Shown: in pieces, positions 47,174 to 55,866 of the stretch
How positions within the stretch are numbered: the stretch's first letter is position 1
Layout of the letters: each line of letters starts with the position of its first letter
NCBI GenBank assembly: GCA_965200925.1
Contig: OZ241738.1
Span: forward strand, 1,922,001-1,986,000
Source: WTGU01 sp965200925
GTDB taxonomy: Bacteria > Pseudomonadota > Alphaproteobacteria > UBA828
Direction: 5' to 3'
DNA length: 64,000 nucleotides
Made by a program: the position numbers and the translations under genes
The notes under the pieces: generated by a model
Seen by the model: the letters and a program-made list of their open reading frames with translations, nothing else
What the model was told of the DNA's origin: nothing
The model's database searches: none

Positions 47174-47538
47174 CGGCGCGGCGGGCGGCCGAGCGCAAGG
47201 GCCGCGCCGCCGAGCGGCTGTGTGCGCTGCGCCTCAGGCTCAGCGGCTGGCGTGTCCTCGCGCGGCGCTACGCGACTCCGGTTGGCGAAATCGATATCGT
47301 CGCGCGACGCGGCGCCCTCCTCGCCTTCATCGAGGTGAAGCGTCGGCGGGACGCGCGCGAGGCCCTGGAGGCGATCACCGCCCGCCAGCGAATGCGCATC
47401 GAGCGGGCGGCGACGGTGTTCTTGTCGCGCCACCCGAGATGGCGCAAGCTTGCGCTCCGATTCGACGTCATGGTGGTGACTCCCTGGCGCTGGCCGCGCC
47501 GTGTGGCGGATGCTTGGCGACCCGACGGCGCGGGGTGA
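47161..47538 (+). CDS. YraN/UPF0102-family nuclease-fold protein
   Basis: A 125-residue protein of the UPF0102 family. The PD-(D/E)XK-like core is intact: GEIDIVARRG then LLAFIEVKRR, with a basic N-terminus (AAERLCALRLRLSGWRVLARR). Family members resemble Holliday-junction resolvases, but no function is firmly established. The ATG overlaps the end of rsmI by 13 nt. The C-terminal WRPDGAG is slightly long. Confidence 0.9.
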   Translation: MRTVAARRAAERKGRAAERLCALRLRLSGWRVLARRYATPVGEIDIVARRGALLAFIEVKRRRDAREALEAITARQRMRIERAATVFLSRHPRWRKLALRFDVMVVTPWRWPRRVADAWRPDGAG

Positions 47539-47556
47539 GGCGGCGAAGGAGGCCGC

Positions 47557-48207
47557 ATGGGAACAGGTGGCACGGCCGCCGGCCGCCGCCGGCCGGCTTC
47601 CCCGGGAGGGGTTTTCCTGGCCGCCGCGGCCGCTCTGGCGCTCGCCGGCCTGAGCCTCCCCGGCTGCGGCGGGCTCGCGGCCGGGGCGGCCGCGAGAGCG
47701 GGGATCGCCGTCGTCGAGGAGCGTTCCGTCGGCGACGTGATCGACGATCTGACGATCCGCACCGAGCTCAACCATATCTTCTTCGACGACGACATCGAGC
47801 TCTACGGCGACGTCTCGTTCGGCGTGGTCGAGGGCCGCGTGCTGCTCAAGGGCTCCGTGCCGACGCGCGAGGACCGCGTGCGGGCGATCCAGCTCGCCTG
47901 GAAGGCCACCGGCGTCCGCGAGGTGATCAACGAGCTCCAGGTGGCCCCGGACGGCGGAGTCCTCGACTATGCCCGCGACACCTGGATCTCGACGCAGTTC
48001 AAGAGCCGCCTCCTCCTGGATATGGACGTCCTGTCGGTCAACTACGACGTCGAATCCGTCAACGGTGTCGTATACGTGATCGGGATCGCCCAGGACAAGC
48101 GAGAGCTCGAGACGGTCATCGGCCACGCGCGCGCCATCGAGGACGTGCGCCGCGTCGTGAGCCACGTGATCCTGAAAGACGATCCGCGCCGCCAGGCGAC
48201 CCCTTGA
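47557..48207 (+). CDS. Lipoprotein with two BON domains
   Basis: A 216-residue envelope protein. The hydrophobic leader ends SLPGC, a lipobox, so it should be a lipoprotein facing the periplasm. Two BON domains follow (about residues 68-135 and 140-212), each with the pattern of a charged helix then GVVEGRVLLKGSV or GVVYVIGIAQDK. It resembles DolP/OsmY-type phospholipid-binding proteins that maintain the outer membrane, though the exact role is inferred. Its stop overlaps the next start by one base. Confidence 0.85.
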   Translation: MGTGGTAAGRRRPASPGGVFLAAAAALALAGLSLPGCGGLAAGAAARAGIAVVEERSVGDVIDDLTIRTELNHIFFDDDIELYGDVSFGVVEGRVLLKGSVPTREDRVRAIQLAWKATGVREVINELQVAPDGGVLDYARDTWISTQFKSRLLLDMDVLSVNYDVESVNGVVYVIGIAQDKRELETVIGHARAIEDVRRVVSHVILKDDPRRQATP

Positions 48208-49034
48208 TGACGGAGGCGGCGATCGAGCGGGCGCTGCGCGACGTGGGCGCACGCGCCGACGACTCGATCGATCTGGCCGATACCGCGCTCCTGCTCGGCG
48301 CCCTCGACGTCCCGAACGCGCGCCTGGCGCGCTACCGCGCCCATATCGGGCGGCTCGCCGGCGGCGTCGCGGCGCGCAGCGGCGCCGACGAGCCGTTGGA
48401 ACGGCGCCGCGGCCATCTCAACGCGGTGCTCTTCAAAGACAACGGTTACGCCGGCGACACCGAGAGCTACGACGACCCCGGGAACGCCAACCTCCTGCGA
48501 GTCATCGACCGCCGGGCCGGCTTGCCGGTGAGTCTCGGCATCCTCTATATCCACATCGCCCGGACGCAGGGCTGGGCGGTGGACGGGTTGGCCTTCCCCG
48601 GGCATTTCCTGGTGCGCCTGGACGATCGGGACCGCCGGCTGATCGTGGACCCCTTCCATCGCGGCCAGACGCTCGAGGCCGGCCATCTGCGCGGCCTGTT
48701 GAAGCAATTCCGCGGCGCCGACGCGGAGCTCGAGCCGTCCCACTACGCGCCGGTCGGCAACCGGGCGATCCTCCTGCGGCTCCAGAACAACATCAAGACC
48801 CGCGCGCTCCAGGCGGGCGACGCGGGGCGGGCCGCCGCGATCCTGGAGCGCATGCTGCTGATCGCGCCGGAGGCGGGCGGCGTCTGGCACGAACTCGGCA
48901 TTCTGCGCGCCCGCCTCGGCACCATGAAGGACGCCGTCCGGGCGCTGGAGCGCGGCCTCGCCTGCGGCCTGCCGGACGCCGCCCGGGCGCACGCCGAAGC
49001 GGCCCTGGCCAAGCTGAAGACCGGCCTGCACTGA
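48207..49034 (+). CDS. SirB1-family transglutaminase-like/TPR protein
   Basis: The 275-residue SirB1 family protein. The transglutaminase-like core is visible as LNAVLFKDNGYAGDTESYDDPGNANL, then RRAGLPVSLGILYIHIAR, GLAFPGHFLVRLD and LIVDPFHRGQ. The usual catalytic Cys is not evident, as in many SirB1 proteins. A C-terminal TPR-like segment (ARAAAILERMLLIAPEAGGVWHELG) ends the protein. Function unknown. It is coupled to the BON lipoprotein and followed 16 nt later by gshB. Confidence 0.87.
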   Translation: MTEAAIERALRDVGARADDSIDLADTALLLGALDVPNARLARYRAHIGRLAGGVAARSGADEPLERRRGHLNAVLFKDNGYAGDTESYDDPGNANLLRVIDRRAGLPVSLGILYIHIARTQGWAVDGLAFPGHFLVRLDDRDRRLIVDPFHRGQTLEAGHLRGLLKQFRGADAELEPSHYAPVGNRAILLRLQNNIKTRALQAGDAGRAAAILERMLLIAPEAGGVWHELGILRARLGTMKDAVRALERGLACGLPDAARAHAEAALAKLKTGLH

Positions 49035-49050
49035 GCGGCGCGGGCGCGGC

Positions 49051-50034
49051 ATGACTCTCTCGGTGGCCATACAGATGGATCCCGTCGAGGCCATCGACAT
49101 CGAGGCGGACAGCACCTTCGCCCTCGCCCTCGAAGCACAGGCGCGCGGCCACGCGCTCTTCCATTACCTGCCCCGGCATCTGTCGTTGCGGGCGGGCCGG
49201 GCGACGGCTTCCATGCGCCCCCTCGAAGTGCGGAACCGGGACGGCGACCACGCCACCCTCGGCGCGCCGGAGACCATCGACCTCGCCGCCATGGACGTCG
49301 TCCTGATGCGCCAGGACCCGCCTTTCGACATGTCCTACATCACCGCGACCCACCTGCTGGAGCACGTCCACCCGGAAACGCTGGTCGTCAACGACCCCGT
49401 GCAGGTGAGAAACGCGCCCGAAAAGCTCTTCGTCACCCGTTTCGGCGACCTGACGCCGCCGACCCTGATCACCGCCGAGCCCGGCCCGATCGCCGACTTC
49501 CGGGCCGAGCACGGCGACATCGTCCTCAAGCCGCTGTTCGGCAACGGCGGTGCCGGCGTGTTCCACGTGGCACCCGGAGACGAGAACCTCAACGCCCTGC
49601 TCGAGATGTTCGCCACCCTCTCCCGCGAGCCGATCATCGCCCAGGCCTATCTGCCGGCGGTCCGCGAAGGCGACAAGCGCATCGTCCTGGTGGAGGGCGA
49701 ACCCGTCGGCGCGGTGAATCGCGTTCCGCCCGCCGGCGAGGCCCGCGCCAACCTCCATGTCGGCGCCACGCCGCAGAAGACGGCGCTGACCGGCCGCGAG
49801 CGCGCGATCTGCGCGACCATCGGGCCGGCGCTCCGCAAACGCGGCCTGGTCTTCGCCGGCATCGACGTGATCGGCGGTTACCTCACCGAGATCAACGTCA
49901 CCTCGCCGACCGGCATCCAGGAAATAAACCGCCTCGACGGCACCCGCATCGAGGCCCTGGTGTGGGACGCGATCGAGGCCCGCCGCGCGGGCGCCGTTCG
50001 CGCGCCCGGCAATCCCGATGGCGCGATCGCATGA
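49051..50034 (+). CDS. gshB: Glutathione synthetase
   Basis: ATP-grasp ligase joining gamma-glutamylcysteine and glycine. The 327-residue product opens LSVAIQMDPVEAIDIEADSTFAL and has MRQDPPFDMSYITATHLLE, GDIVLKPLFGNGGAGVF (ATP grasp), and TEINVTSPTGIQEINRLDG at the C-terminus, all diagnostic of GshB. Complete, with normal length. Confidence 0.96.
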   Translation: MTLSVAIQMDPVEAIDIEADSTFALALEAQARGHALFHYLPRHLSLRAGRATASMRPLEVRNRDGDHATLGAPETIDLAAMDVVLMRQDPPFDMSYITATHLLEHVHPETLVVNDPVQVRNAPEKLFVTRFGDLTPPTLITAEPGPIADFRAEHGDIVLKPLFGNGGAGVFHVAPGDENLNALLEMFATLSREPIIAQAYLPAVREGDKRIVLVEGEPVGAVNRVPPAGEARANLHVGATPQKTALTGRERAICATIGPALRKRGLVFAGIDVIGGYLTEINVTSPTGIQEINRLDGTRIEALVWDAIEARRAGAVRAPGNPDGAIA

Positions 50035-50037
50035 GCC

Positions 50038-50330
50038 TCAACGACCGGGCTCGGCGAGCAGGGCGCGATCGATGAGCTTCTCCGCCAGCCCCTGCACGGT
50101 CACATAGGGCTGAAGCAGCGGGTTGACGAACCGGTCACGGAACCGCCTTTCCCCGCCGGTGCGAACGGACGGGGAGGGAGAGCGGAGGCGTCCGTATGGG
50201 CCGCCCGCCCGTGCGCTTCGCCGGCGCGGAAGATAAGATCGGGAGAACGCGCGGGCCCGGCCGACGGCGGGCCGCGCCCGGGACGGCGGCCGCGGCCGCC
50301 GGAGGCGCAACGGCCGGGGGAAGACGCCGC
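50038..50330. other. Region between gshB and comM without a confident gene
   Basis: The minus strand of 50038-50150 translates to a protein-like end (FVNPLLQPYVTVQGLAEKLI then DRALLAEPGR), but no start codon with a ribosome site lies in front of the similar part. It may be a remnant of a small gene. The rest looks non-coding, and promoter elements for comM were not recognised. Confidence 0.25.
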
Positions 50331-51851
50331 ATGGTCGCCCATATCAACACCGTGGCCTTCCAGGGCATCGAGACGCTGCCCGTCGACGTGCAGGTGCAGA
50401 TCAACGCGGGCCTTCCCGCGTTCACGATCGTCGGCCTGCCCGACAAGGCGGTCGCCGAGAGTCGGGAGCGGGTCCGCGGGGCGCTCTCGGGCCTCGGGCT
50501 CTCCCTCCCGCCGCGGCGGATCACCGTCAATCTCGCGCCGGCGGACATGCAGAAGGAAGGCAGCCACTTCGACCTTCCCATCGCCCTCGGGCTGCTGGTG
50601 GCCATGGAGGTGCTGCCCGCGGAGGAGCTCATCGGCTACGCCGCGCTCGGCGAGCTCGGCCTCGACGGCGCGCTGATCGCGGCCGCCGGCGTGCTGCCGG
50701 CCGCGATCGGCGCGAACGCGCGGGCGCTCGGCCTGATCTGCCCCGCCGCGAACGGCGCCGAAGCGGCCTGGGCCGGCGGTGGCGAGGTCGTGGCCGCGCC
50801 CGACCTGCTGTCGTTGATTAACCATTTCAAGGGGGTGCAACTCCAGGCACCGCCGGTGCACGCGCTCCGCGCCGACCGGCCGTGCTATCCGGATCTGGCC
50901 GACATCAAGGGGCAGGAAACGGCCAAGCGCGTGCTCGAAGTGGCGGCCGCCGGCGGCCACAACCTCCTCATGATCGGCCCGCCCGGCACCGGCAAGTCGA
51001 TGCTCGCCGCCCGTCTGCCCGGCATCCTGCCGCCGCTCGACCCGGAGGAGGCATTGACCGTCAGCACGATCGCCTCGGTCGCCGGCCTCCTCGACGAAAG
51101 CGGGTTGACCAGGACACGACCTTTCCGCGACCCGCACCATTCGGCGTCGACGCCGGCGATGGTCGGCGGCGGCCCCCGCGCCCACCCGGGGGAGATTTCG
51201 CTCGCCCATCTCGGAGTCCTGTTCCTGGACGAGTTGCCCGAGTTCTCCCGCGGCGTGCTCGATGCGCTGCGCCAGCCGGTCGAGAGCGGCACGGTGACGA
51301 TCGCGCGCGCCAGGACGCATGTCCGCTATCCCGCGCGTTTCCAGCTGGTCGCAGCGATGAATCCCTGCCGCTGCGGCTATTTGTCCGACCCGGCGCGGGC
51401 CTGCTCGCGGGCGCCGCACTGCGCGCGGGATTACCAGGTGCGGATCTCCGGCCCGCTCTACGACCGCATCGACCTTCACGTCGAGGTGCCGGAACTGTCC
51501 GCCGCCGATCTCACCCTGCCGCCGCCGGCGGAAGGCTCGGCGGCGGTCGCCGCGCGCGTCGAGGCCGCCCGCGCGGTGCAACGCGCGCGTTTCGAGGCGC
51601 TCGGCGTATCTCCCGGGACGCGCACCAACGCCGAGGCCGAAGGCGAGACGCTGGAGCGGATCACCCGGCCCGACGACGCCGGCCGCGCGTTGCTCGCGGA
51701 GGCGACGGACCGCCTGCGGCTGTCTGCCCGCGGTCACCACCGCGTTCTCCGTGTCGCCCGCACCCTGGCCGACCTGGCCGGCGCCGAATCCGTGGGCCGC
51801 CTGCACATTGCCGAGGCACTGTCCTACCGCCGCATCGGCCCCTACGGATAG
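50331..51851 (+). CDS. comM: YifB/ComM-family Mg-chelatase-like AAA+ ATPase
   Basis: A 506-residue AAA+ protein; ComM promotes branch migration during natural transformation in characterised bacteria. The N-terminal domain opens MVAHINTVAFQGIETLPVDV, and the ATPase core has Walker A MIGPPGTGKSM, FRDPHHSAST and FLDELPEFSRGVLDALRQP. A cysteine-rich insert (NPCRCGYLSDPARACSRAPHC) may bind zinc. The C-terminal LSARGHHRVLRVARTLADL is typical. It is plausibly the last gene of the rsmI-gshB run; the 296-nt gap before it leaves this open. Confidence 0.92.
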   Translation: MVAHINTVAFQGIETLPVDVQVQINAGLPAFTIVGLPDKAVAESRERVRGALSGLGLSLPPRRITVNLAPADMQKEGSHFDLPIALGLLVAMEVLPAEELIGYAALGELGLDGALIAAAGVLPAAIGANARALGLICPAANGAEAAWAGGGEVVAAPDLLSLINHFKGVQLQAPPVHALRADRPCYPDLADIKGQETAKRVLEVAAAGGHNLLMIGPPGTGKSMLAARLPGILPPLDPEEALTVSTIASVAGLLDESGLTRTRPFRDPHHSASTPAMVGGGPRAHPGEISLAHLGVLFLDELPEFSRGVLDALRQPVESGTVTIARARTHVRYPARFQLVAAMNPCRCGYLSDPARACSRAPHCARDYQVRISGPLYDRIDLHVEVPELSAADLTLPPPAEGSAAVAARVEAARAVQRARFEALGVSPGTRTNAEAEGETLERITRPDDAGRALLAEATDRLRLSARGHHRVLRVARTLADLAGAESVGRLHIAEALSYRRIGPYG

Positions 51852-51867
51852 CCCGCCTCTCCTCTAC

Positions 51868-51887
51868 GGCGCGCACCGAAGCGCGCC
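51868..51887. terminator. Hairpin between convergent comM and HIT gene
   Basis: GGCGCGC (51868-51874), loop ACCGAA, and GCGCGCC (51881-51887) make a perfect 7-bp stem in the 40-nt gap between the convergent genes. No T-run is present on either strand, so efficiency is uncertain. Confidence 0.45.
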
Positions 51888-51891
51888 CCGG

Positions 51892-52254
51892 TCAGGCGGG
51901 AGGGATCATGCGGCCCAGGCGGCGGCCGCCGCAGAGGTGGACATGGAAATGGGGGACTTCCTGGCCCCCGTGGCCGCCGGTGTTGGCGATCGTGCGGAAG
52001 CCCTGCCCGGTGAGCCCGAGATCGCGGGCGATGGCGCCGACCGTCTTGAAGAAGCGACCGACTTCTTCCTCCGAGGCGTTCCGCGTGAAGTCGTCGAGCG
52101 AGACGTAAGGCGCCTTCGGGATCACCAGGACATGCACCGGCGCTTGCGGGGCGATGTCGCGGAAGGCGAGGACGGCGTCGTCCTCATAGACGGTATCGTT
52201 CGGGATCTCGCCCCGCAGGATCCGGGCGAAGATGTTGTCGTGGTCGTAGCTCAT
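51892..52254 (-). CDS. HIT-family (HINT-like) nucleotide hydrolase
   Basis: The 120-residue HINT-type protein with the histidine triad HFHVHL and the upstream NTGGHGGQEVP. It opens NIFARILRGEIPNDTVYEDD, classical for purine nucleoside phosphoramidases. Its ATG overlaps the hisE stop (ATGA), the normal place for this gene at the end of alphaproteobacterial his clusters. The substrate in vivo is not known. Confidence 0.93.
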   Translation of the reverse strand: MSYDHDNIFARILRGEIPNDTVYEDDAVLAFRDIAPQAPVHVLVIPKAPYVSLDDFTRNASEEEVGRFFKTVGAIARDLGLTGQGFRTIANTGGHGGQEVPHFHVHLCGGRRLGRMIPPA

Positions 52255-52658
52255 CCGCGTTCTCCCGCCGCTCGCCCGCGCCCGCCGCGCGCCAGCCCCG
52301 AAACGCCGCGCCGCCTCGACAACTCGCCGAGCACATCGGCCGGCGCGACTCCGGTCGCCGACCACAGCATCAGAAGGTGAAACAGCAGGTCCGCGCTTTC
52401 GGCGACGACGTTCGCCCGGTCGCCGAGCGCGCCCGCGAGCGCCGTCTCGACGCCCTCCTCGCCCACCTTCTTCGCGATATGCTCAGTGCCGCGCGCGAAG
52501 CTCCGCGCGACGTAGGAGACGTCCGGGTCCCCGCCCTTGCGCCGCTCGATGACGGCGAACAGCGCGCCGAGAACGTCGCCCGCCCTTGCCTCGCCCATCG
52601 CGTCGTCCCGACCGTGGCCCGCCGCGTCCTCCGTAGCAGATTCCCGGCGCCCGGTCAC
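52251..52658 (-). CDS. hisE: Phosphoribosyl-ATP pyrophosphatase
   Basis: Second step of histidine synthesis, hydrolysing phosphoribosyl-ATP to phosphoribosyl-AMP. The 135-residue product includes the core HIAKKVGEEGVETALAGALG and the helix VAESADLLFHLLMLW. GTG at 52658 overlaps the hisF stop (GTGA); an ATG at 52598 would give a shorter, more family-typical N-terminus and cannot be excluded. hisI is not fused and is not in the window. Confidence 0.9.
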   Translation of the reverse strand: MTGRRESATEDAAGHGRDDAMGEARAGDVLGALFAVIERRKGGDPDVSYVARSFARGTEHIAKKVGEEGVETALAGALGDRANVVAESADLLFHLLMLWSATGVAPADVLGELSRRRGVSGLARGGRGRAAGERG

Positions 52659-53437
52659 CGCACCGCCTCCGCCGGCGACCACGGCCGGACGGGAATCCCG
52701 GCCGCCCGCATATGCGCCTTGGCCTCGCCGATCGAATGGGTGCCGAAATGGAAGATCGACGCCGCCAGCACCGCCGTCGCGTGGCCGTCGCGAATCCCCT
52801 CGACCAGATGGTCCAGGGTGCCGACTCCGCCGGAGGCGATCACCGGGATCGTCACCGCGTCGGTGACCGCGCGGGTGAGCGCCAGATCGAATCCGCCCCG
52901 CGTGCCGTCCCGGTCCATCGAGGTCAGCAGGAGCTCGCCGGCCCCGGCCGCGGCCATGCGGCGCGCCCAGGCGATCGCGTCGATTCCGGTGGGACGCCGC
53001 CCGCCATGGGTGAATATCTCGAACCCGCCGCCCGCCGCCCGCTTGGCGTCGAGCGCGACGACGATGCATTGCGTGCCGAACTTCTCCGCCGCCTCGGCGA
53101 CGAATGCCGGGTTCTTCACGGCCGCCGTGTTGATCGACACCTTGTCGGCGCCGGCCAGCAGCAGGGCGCGGACGTCGCCGACGGTGCGCACGCCGCCGCC
53201 GACCGTCAGCGGCATGAAGCAGGCTTCGGCGGTGCGGGCGACCACGTCGTGGAGCGTATCGCGCCCCTCGTGGGAGGCCGTGATGTCGAGGAAGCACAGT
53301 TCGTCGGCGCCCTGTTCGTCGTAGATGCGGGCCTGCTCGACCGGATCGCCCGCATCGACGAGATCGACGAAGCGCACGCCCTTGACCACCCGCCCGGCGT
53401 GGACGTCGAGGCAGGGGATGACGCGCATCTTCAGCAT
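52655..53437 (-). CDS. hisF: Imidazole glycerol phosphate synthase, cyclase subunit
   Basis: TIM-barrel cyclase making IGP and AICAR from PRFAR with ammonia from HisH. The 260-residue product opens MRVIPCLDVHAGRVVKGVRF (catalytic Asp), with the second catalytic Asp in LLTSMDRDGTRGGFD and the conserved IPVIASGGVGTLDHL. The start overlaps the hisA end by 7 nt. Complete. Confidence 0.97.
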   Translation of the reverse strand: MLKMRVIPCLDVHAGRVVKGVRFVDLVDAGDPVEQARIYDEQGADELCFLDITASHEGRDTLHDVVARTAEACFMPLTVGGGVRTVGDVRALLLAGADKVSINTAAVKNPAFVAEAAEKFGTQCIVVALDAKRAAGGGFEIFTHGGRRPTGIDAIAWARRMAAAGAGELLLTSMDRDGTRGGFDLALTRAVTDAVTIPVIASGGVGTLDHLVEGIRDGHATAVLAASIFHFGTHSIGEAKAHMRAAGIPVRPWSPAEAVR

Positions 53438-54171
53438 GGCGCGGGCCGGGTGGCCAGAAGCGCGAGGGCGCGCGCCAAGTCGATGCGGCCGTCGTAGAGT
53501 GCGCGGCCGCAGATCACGCCGGCGATGCCGTCGGCCTCGCGGGCCTTGACGGCGGCCAGATCGGCGTAGGACGCGACGCCGCCCGACGCGATGACCGGCG
53601 TCGAGACTGCGCGCGCCAGCGCCGCGGTCGCCGCCGCGTCGATGCCCCCGAGCACGCCGTCGCGGGCGATGTCCGTGTGGACGATCGCGGCGCAGCCCGC
53701 GTCCTCGAAGCGCTGCGCCAGGGCCAGCGCGTCGATCCCGGTCTTCTCGGCCCAGCCTTCGACCGCGACGCGGCCGTCGCGCGCGTCGATGGCGACCGCC
53801 ACCCGTCCGGGAAACGTCCGACAGGCCGCGCGCACGAGGTCCGGGTCGCGGACGGCCGCGGTGCCGAGCACCACCCGGCGCACGCCGCGTTCGAGCCACG
53901 CCTCGACGGTGTCCATGTCCCGGATGCCGCCGCCGAGCTGGATCGGAACCTCCACCGAATCGAGAATCGCGTCGACCGCGCCGCCGTTGACCGGACGCCC
54001 CGCGAAGGCGCCGTCGAGATCGACCACGTGCAACCAGGCGACTCCCGCCGCCGCGAAGGCGCGCGCCTGCGCCGCCGGATCGTCGGAGAAGACGGTGGCC
54101 CGCGTCATGTCCCCCTGCGCGAGCCGCACGCAGAGGCCGTCCTTGAGGTCGATGGCGGGCAGCAGGATCAC
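53431..54171 (-). CDS. hisA: Phosphoribosylformimino-AICAR-phosphate isomerase
   Basis: Isomerises ProFAR to PRFAR; a TIM barrel homologous to HisF. The 246-residue product opens VILLPAIDLKDGLCVRLAQGD (catalytic Asp) and has VDLDGAFAGRPVN, PIQLGGGIRD, HTDIARDGVLGG (second Asp) and VIASGGVASYADL. The GTG at 54171 is the only start that fits; no strong ribosome site is seen, perhaps because of reading through from the GNAT gene 34 nt upstream. Confidence 0.96.
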   Translation of the reverse strand: MILLPAIDLKDGLCVRLAQGDMTRATVFSDDPAAQARAFAAAGVAWLHVVDLDGAFAGRPVNGGAVDAILDSVEVPIQLGGGIRDMDTVEAWLERGVRRVVLGTAAVRDPDLVRAACRTFPGRVAVAIDARDGRVAVEGWAEKTGIDALALAQRFEDAGCAAIVHTDIARDGVLGGIDAAATAALARAVSTPVIASGGVASYADLAAVKAREADGIAGVICGRALYDGRIDLARALALLATRPAPC

Positions 54172-54205
54172 GGTGGGCCCGGGTGTTCCGCCTGCGCCGC
54201 CCGGC

Positions 54206-54760
54206 TCATGGCGCGGCGGGCTCCGGCAGGTCCTTGCAATAGTAGTGGCCGGCGATCGGCTTGCCATCGACGAAGGCGTATTTGGGGTGCGTCCCCCAGC
54301 GCACGAAGCCGAGGGATTCGTAGAGCCGGATCGCCGCGTCCTGGGTCTCGCGGACGCTCAGGTTCATGACCTTGAAGCCGCGGGCGACCGCCTCGGCCTC
54401 GGCCGCCTCGAGCAGCGCCCGGGCGAGGCCGTGTCCGCGCGCCCAGGGCGCCACGAAGTGGGTATCGATGAGGCAGGCGAGACGCCACGCCTCCTTCTGC
54501 GGCGGCGCCGAGACGAGCTGTACCGAGCCCGCGACCACGCGGTCCAGCCGCCCGACGAGGAGGAGCCGCTCCGGCACCACCGTCACGCCGCGCCAGTAGC
54601 GCTCGAAGGCGGCAGGCTGCGGCGGGCGGATCCAGCCGAACCCGGCGCCGTCGTTGATCGCGTCGGAGGCCGCATCGCACAGCTCGGCGAGGTCGCGCTT
54701 GCCCAGCCGTTCGACCATGGCGACCTCGATCCGGGGCGCCGCCGGGGAGTCCCCGCTCAT
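54206..54760 (-). CDS. GNAT-family N-acetyltransferase inside the his operon
   Basis: A 184-residue GNAT protein: acetyl-CoA binding region FVAPWARGHGLARALLEAAEAEA (R/QxxGxG/A type), then VMNLSVRETQDAAIRLYESLGF and the C-terminal HYYCKDLPEPAAP. The substrate is not deducible. It is inserted between hisH and hisA, with ATGA overlap at its start, so it is co-translated with the pathway enzymes. Whether it acts on histidine metabolism or is simply a neighbour is unknown. Confidence 0.87.
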   Translation of the reverse strand: MSGDSPAAPRIEVAMVERLGKRDLAELCDAASDAINDGAGFGWIRPPQPAAFERYWRGVTVVPERLLLVGRLDRVVAGSVQLVSAPPQKEAWRLACLIDTHFVAPWARGHGLARALLEAAEAEAVARGFKVMNLSVRETQDAAIRLYESLGFVRWGTHPKYAFVDGKPIAGHYYCKDLPEPAAP

Positions 54761-55401
54761 GGCCGCCAGCGCAGGAAATTCCCGATCACCGTCAGGCCGA
54801 CCGCCTGGCTCTTCTCGGGATGGAATTGCGTGCCGACCAGGTTGTCGCGGCCGGCGACGGCGGTCACCGGCCCGCCGTAATCCACGGTCGCCAGCACCTC
54901 ACCGGCGCGGCGGCAGGAGAGGCCGTAGCCATGCACGAAATAGGCGTGGGCGCCGCGCGCCAAGCCGCGCAGCACCGGGTGGCCGCCGGGGGCGATCTCG
55001 AGATCGTTCCATCCCATGTGGGGGACCTTCAGCACCGGGTCGGCGGGCGCGAGCGCCGCGACCTCGCCGTCGATCCAGCCGAGCCCTTCATGGGCGCCGT
55101 GCTCGCGCCCGACGCGCGCCATCAGCTGCATCCCGACGCAGATCCCGAGGAAGGGGACGCCGCCGCGCAGCACCACCTCTTCGAGGGCCTCGATCATGCC
55201 GGCGCGGGCGGCCAAGCCCGCCTTGCAATCGGCGAAGGCGCCGACTCCGGGGAGGACGATCCGTTCCGCCTTGCGCACCGTCTCCGGATCGTCCGTCACC
55301 AGCACCGGCGGCGCGGGCGTGAGATCGGCCGCCGCGCGCGCGAAGGCCTTCGCGGCGGAGCGCAGATTGCCGGAGCCGTAATCGATGATGGCGACGGTCA
55401 T
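54757..55401 (-). CDS. hisH: Imidazole glycerol phosphate synthase, glutaminase subunit
   Basis: Class I amidotransferase that feeds ammonia to HisF. The 214-residue product opens VAIIDYGSGNLRS, with the nucleophile in PFLGICVGMQLM and the His-Glu pair in VGTQFHPEKSQAVG. HisF lies two genes downstream in the operon (hisH-GNAT-hisA-hisF-hisE-HIT). Complete. Confidence 0.97.
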   Translation of the reverse strand: MTVAIIDYGSGNLRSAAKAFARAAADLTPAPPVLVTDDPETVRKAERIVLPGVGAFADCKAGLAARAGMIEALEEVVLRGGVPFLGICVGMQLMARVGREHGAHEGLGWIDGEVAALAPADPVLKVPHMGWNDLEIAPGGHPVLRGLARGAHAYFVHGYGLSCRRAGEVLATVDYGGPVTAVAGRDNLVGTQFHPEKSQAVGLTVIGNFLRWRP

Positions 55402-55407
55402 GGCCCG

Positions 55408-55866
55408 TCACGTCCAGAATCCCGGGCCGAGCCCGCCCGCCGGGCGCGTGGCCGCCGCCGGGCGTGCCGGCGCCGGATCCGGCGCCGGCCGCTCCGCGGC
55501 CTCGGCGTAGCGGATGAGCGCGCCCGCCCGGTCCGGCGCGACGACCACCTCCACCATGCGGTAGCCGCGCGACGCGAGTCCGGCACGGCGCCAGTCGTTG
55601 GCCGACAGGCCGGCGAGCACGCCGTAGCCCAGGCCCAGCACCGCGGGCCAGACGGGACTCAGGCCGAGGGCCGCCGGTGCGGCGATCAGCGCCGCCAGCA
55701 CGGCGATCAACGGGACCGCCGCCAGCCACAGCCCCTCCGCAAGCGCCCAGAACGGCGCGAAGAAGAAGGCCGTCCAATTGAAGCCTTCCCGCACGAGGAC
55801 CGCGCGCCCGAGAGCGGCGGTGTCCTCGCCCGGCAGATGGACCGTATAGAAGCGCGCCGCGCTCAC
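55408..55866 (-). CDS. DUF2628-family membrane protein
   Basis: A 152-residue protein beginning FYTVHLPGEDTAALGRAVLVREGF and continuing NWTAFFFAPFWALAEGLW, the DUF2628 hallmark, followed by two to three hydrophobic segments (about residues 40-90) and a Pro/Ala-rich cytoplasmic tail. Function unknown. GTG start overlaps the hisB stop (GTGA) and it lies 6 nt before hisH, a conserved position in alphaproteobacterial his clusters. Confidence 0.85.
   Translation of the reverse strand: MSAARFYTVHLPGEDTAALGRAVLVREGFNWTAFFFAPFWALAEGLWLAAVPLIAVLAALIAAPAALGLSPVWPAVLGLGYGVLAGLSANDWRRAGLASRGYRMVEVVVAPDRAGALIRYAEAAERPAPDPAPARPAAATRPAGGLGPGFWT

Noticed and set aside
50038..50310. Small minus-strand gene upstream of comM
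   Set aside because: Only the last ~30 residues look protein-like, no suitable start exists, and the rest is low-complexity Arg/Pro sequence.
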